Assembly: GCA_964389475.1 (NCBI GenBank)
Contig: CAYMFD010000154.1
Span: forward strand, 1-6,146
Direction of reading: 5' to 3'
Length of the DNA stretch: 6,146 nucleotides
From: CAYMFD01 sp964389475
Lineage (GTDB): Bacteria > Bacteroidota > Bacteroidia > Chitinophagales > Saprospiraceae
Shown here: piece by piece, positions 5,938 to 6,146 of the stretch
Layout: each line of letters begins with the position of its first letter
Numbering within the stretch: the stretch's first letter is position 1
Program-made: the position numbers and the translations under genes
Notes under the pieces: generated by a model
Database searches by the model: none
What the model was told of the DNA's origin: nothing
Seen by the model: only the letters and a program-made list of their open reading frames with translations

Positions 5938-6146
5938 CTACAGTTTCACAACTTTCTCGACGACCCTACTTTCACTCTTAAGTCTTATATCGAGAAGATA
6001 TATGCCAGATGGTAGGTCTGATAGGTCTACCGTTGTGGTGTCGTATTGAACAGCCACTACGGCTCCATTTACGTTTAGCACCTGCACAGTAATAGCTTTG
6101 TTGTCTAGGTATATATTATCATATGTTGGATTAGGATAAATATTAA
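5938..6146 (-). CDS. C-terminal end of a T9SS-secreted protein (type A sorting domain; 5' part beyond window)
   Basis: The visible 68 codons before the TAG at 5938-5940 form a standard type A T9SS sorting domain. It begins NIYPNPTYDNIYL, continues with VQVLNVNGAVV and a DLSDLPSGIYLLDIR strand pair, and ends in a basic tail VVEKVVKL. Such domains direct proteins out through the type IX machinery, after which the domain is removed and the cargo is anchored to the surface or released. The cargo itself lies outside the window. The last 32 residues are identical to the remnant at 3931-4046. The NMT1-like gene begins 60 bp downstream with no evident terminator, so they may be co-transcribed. Confidence 0.9.
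   Translation of the reverse strand, partial: NIYPNPTYDNIYLDNKAITVQVLNVNGAVVAVQYDTTTVDLSDLPSGIYLLDIRLKSESRVVEKVVKL

Overview
The window looks like chromosomal DNA of a Bacteroidota bacterium, possibly of the Saprospiria/Chitinophagia type (that finer placement is a guess). Three things point there. The right edge carries a type IX secretion (T9SS) C-terminal sorting domain with the NIYPNPT motif. The parD promoter has the Bacteroidota -7 sequence TAnnTTTG with a TTTTG box 20 bp upstream. A secreted protein carries the 'VGIN..TPQATLDV ... GQLV ... FYFYDGSTWQ' head common in this phylum. Every gene I can support reads on the minus strand, so transcription runs from right to left.

Layout, right to left. 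6146-5938: last 68 codons of a T9SS cargo protein. 5877-4978: solitary NMT1/THI5-like ligand-binding protein without a signal peptide. 4905-4117: secreted protein with a phage tail-collar-like C-terminal half. 4118-4065: array of three operator-like palindromes. About 4046-3931: broken remnant of a second T9SS sorting domain, nearly identical to the one at the right edge. 3877-3845: promoter and operator of a toxin-antitoxin pair. 3831-3278: parD-parE. 3222-3170: another array of three palindromes. 3136-2771: BlaI/MecI-type repressor. 2774-1: BlaR1-like M56 membrane metallopeptidase with a very long C-terminal extension, still open at the left edge. There is no tRNA, rRNA, CRISPR array or transposase.

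The most interesting structure is regulatory. Upstream of the repressor gene lie three 15-bp imperfect inverted repeats (consensus AACTAn-TTT-nTAGTT) starting exactly 19 bp apart. A second, diverged copy (starts 20 and 19 bp apart) sits 0.9 kb away. Both arrays have the same 9-mer, ACCTGCAAT, four bases from the first site. The second array now leads only into the broken T9SS sorting-domain tail. The simplest reading is that the repressor/M56 pair controlled, besides itself, a T9SS-secreted protein whose gene body has since been lost. The M56 protein is also not a standard beta-lactam sensor: its periplasmic part exceeds 620 residues and shows no recognisable penicillin-binding motifs. The parDE pair is AT-richer than the surrounding genes (about 37% versus 48% G+C in sampled blocks) and probably arrived separately.
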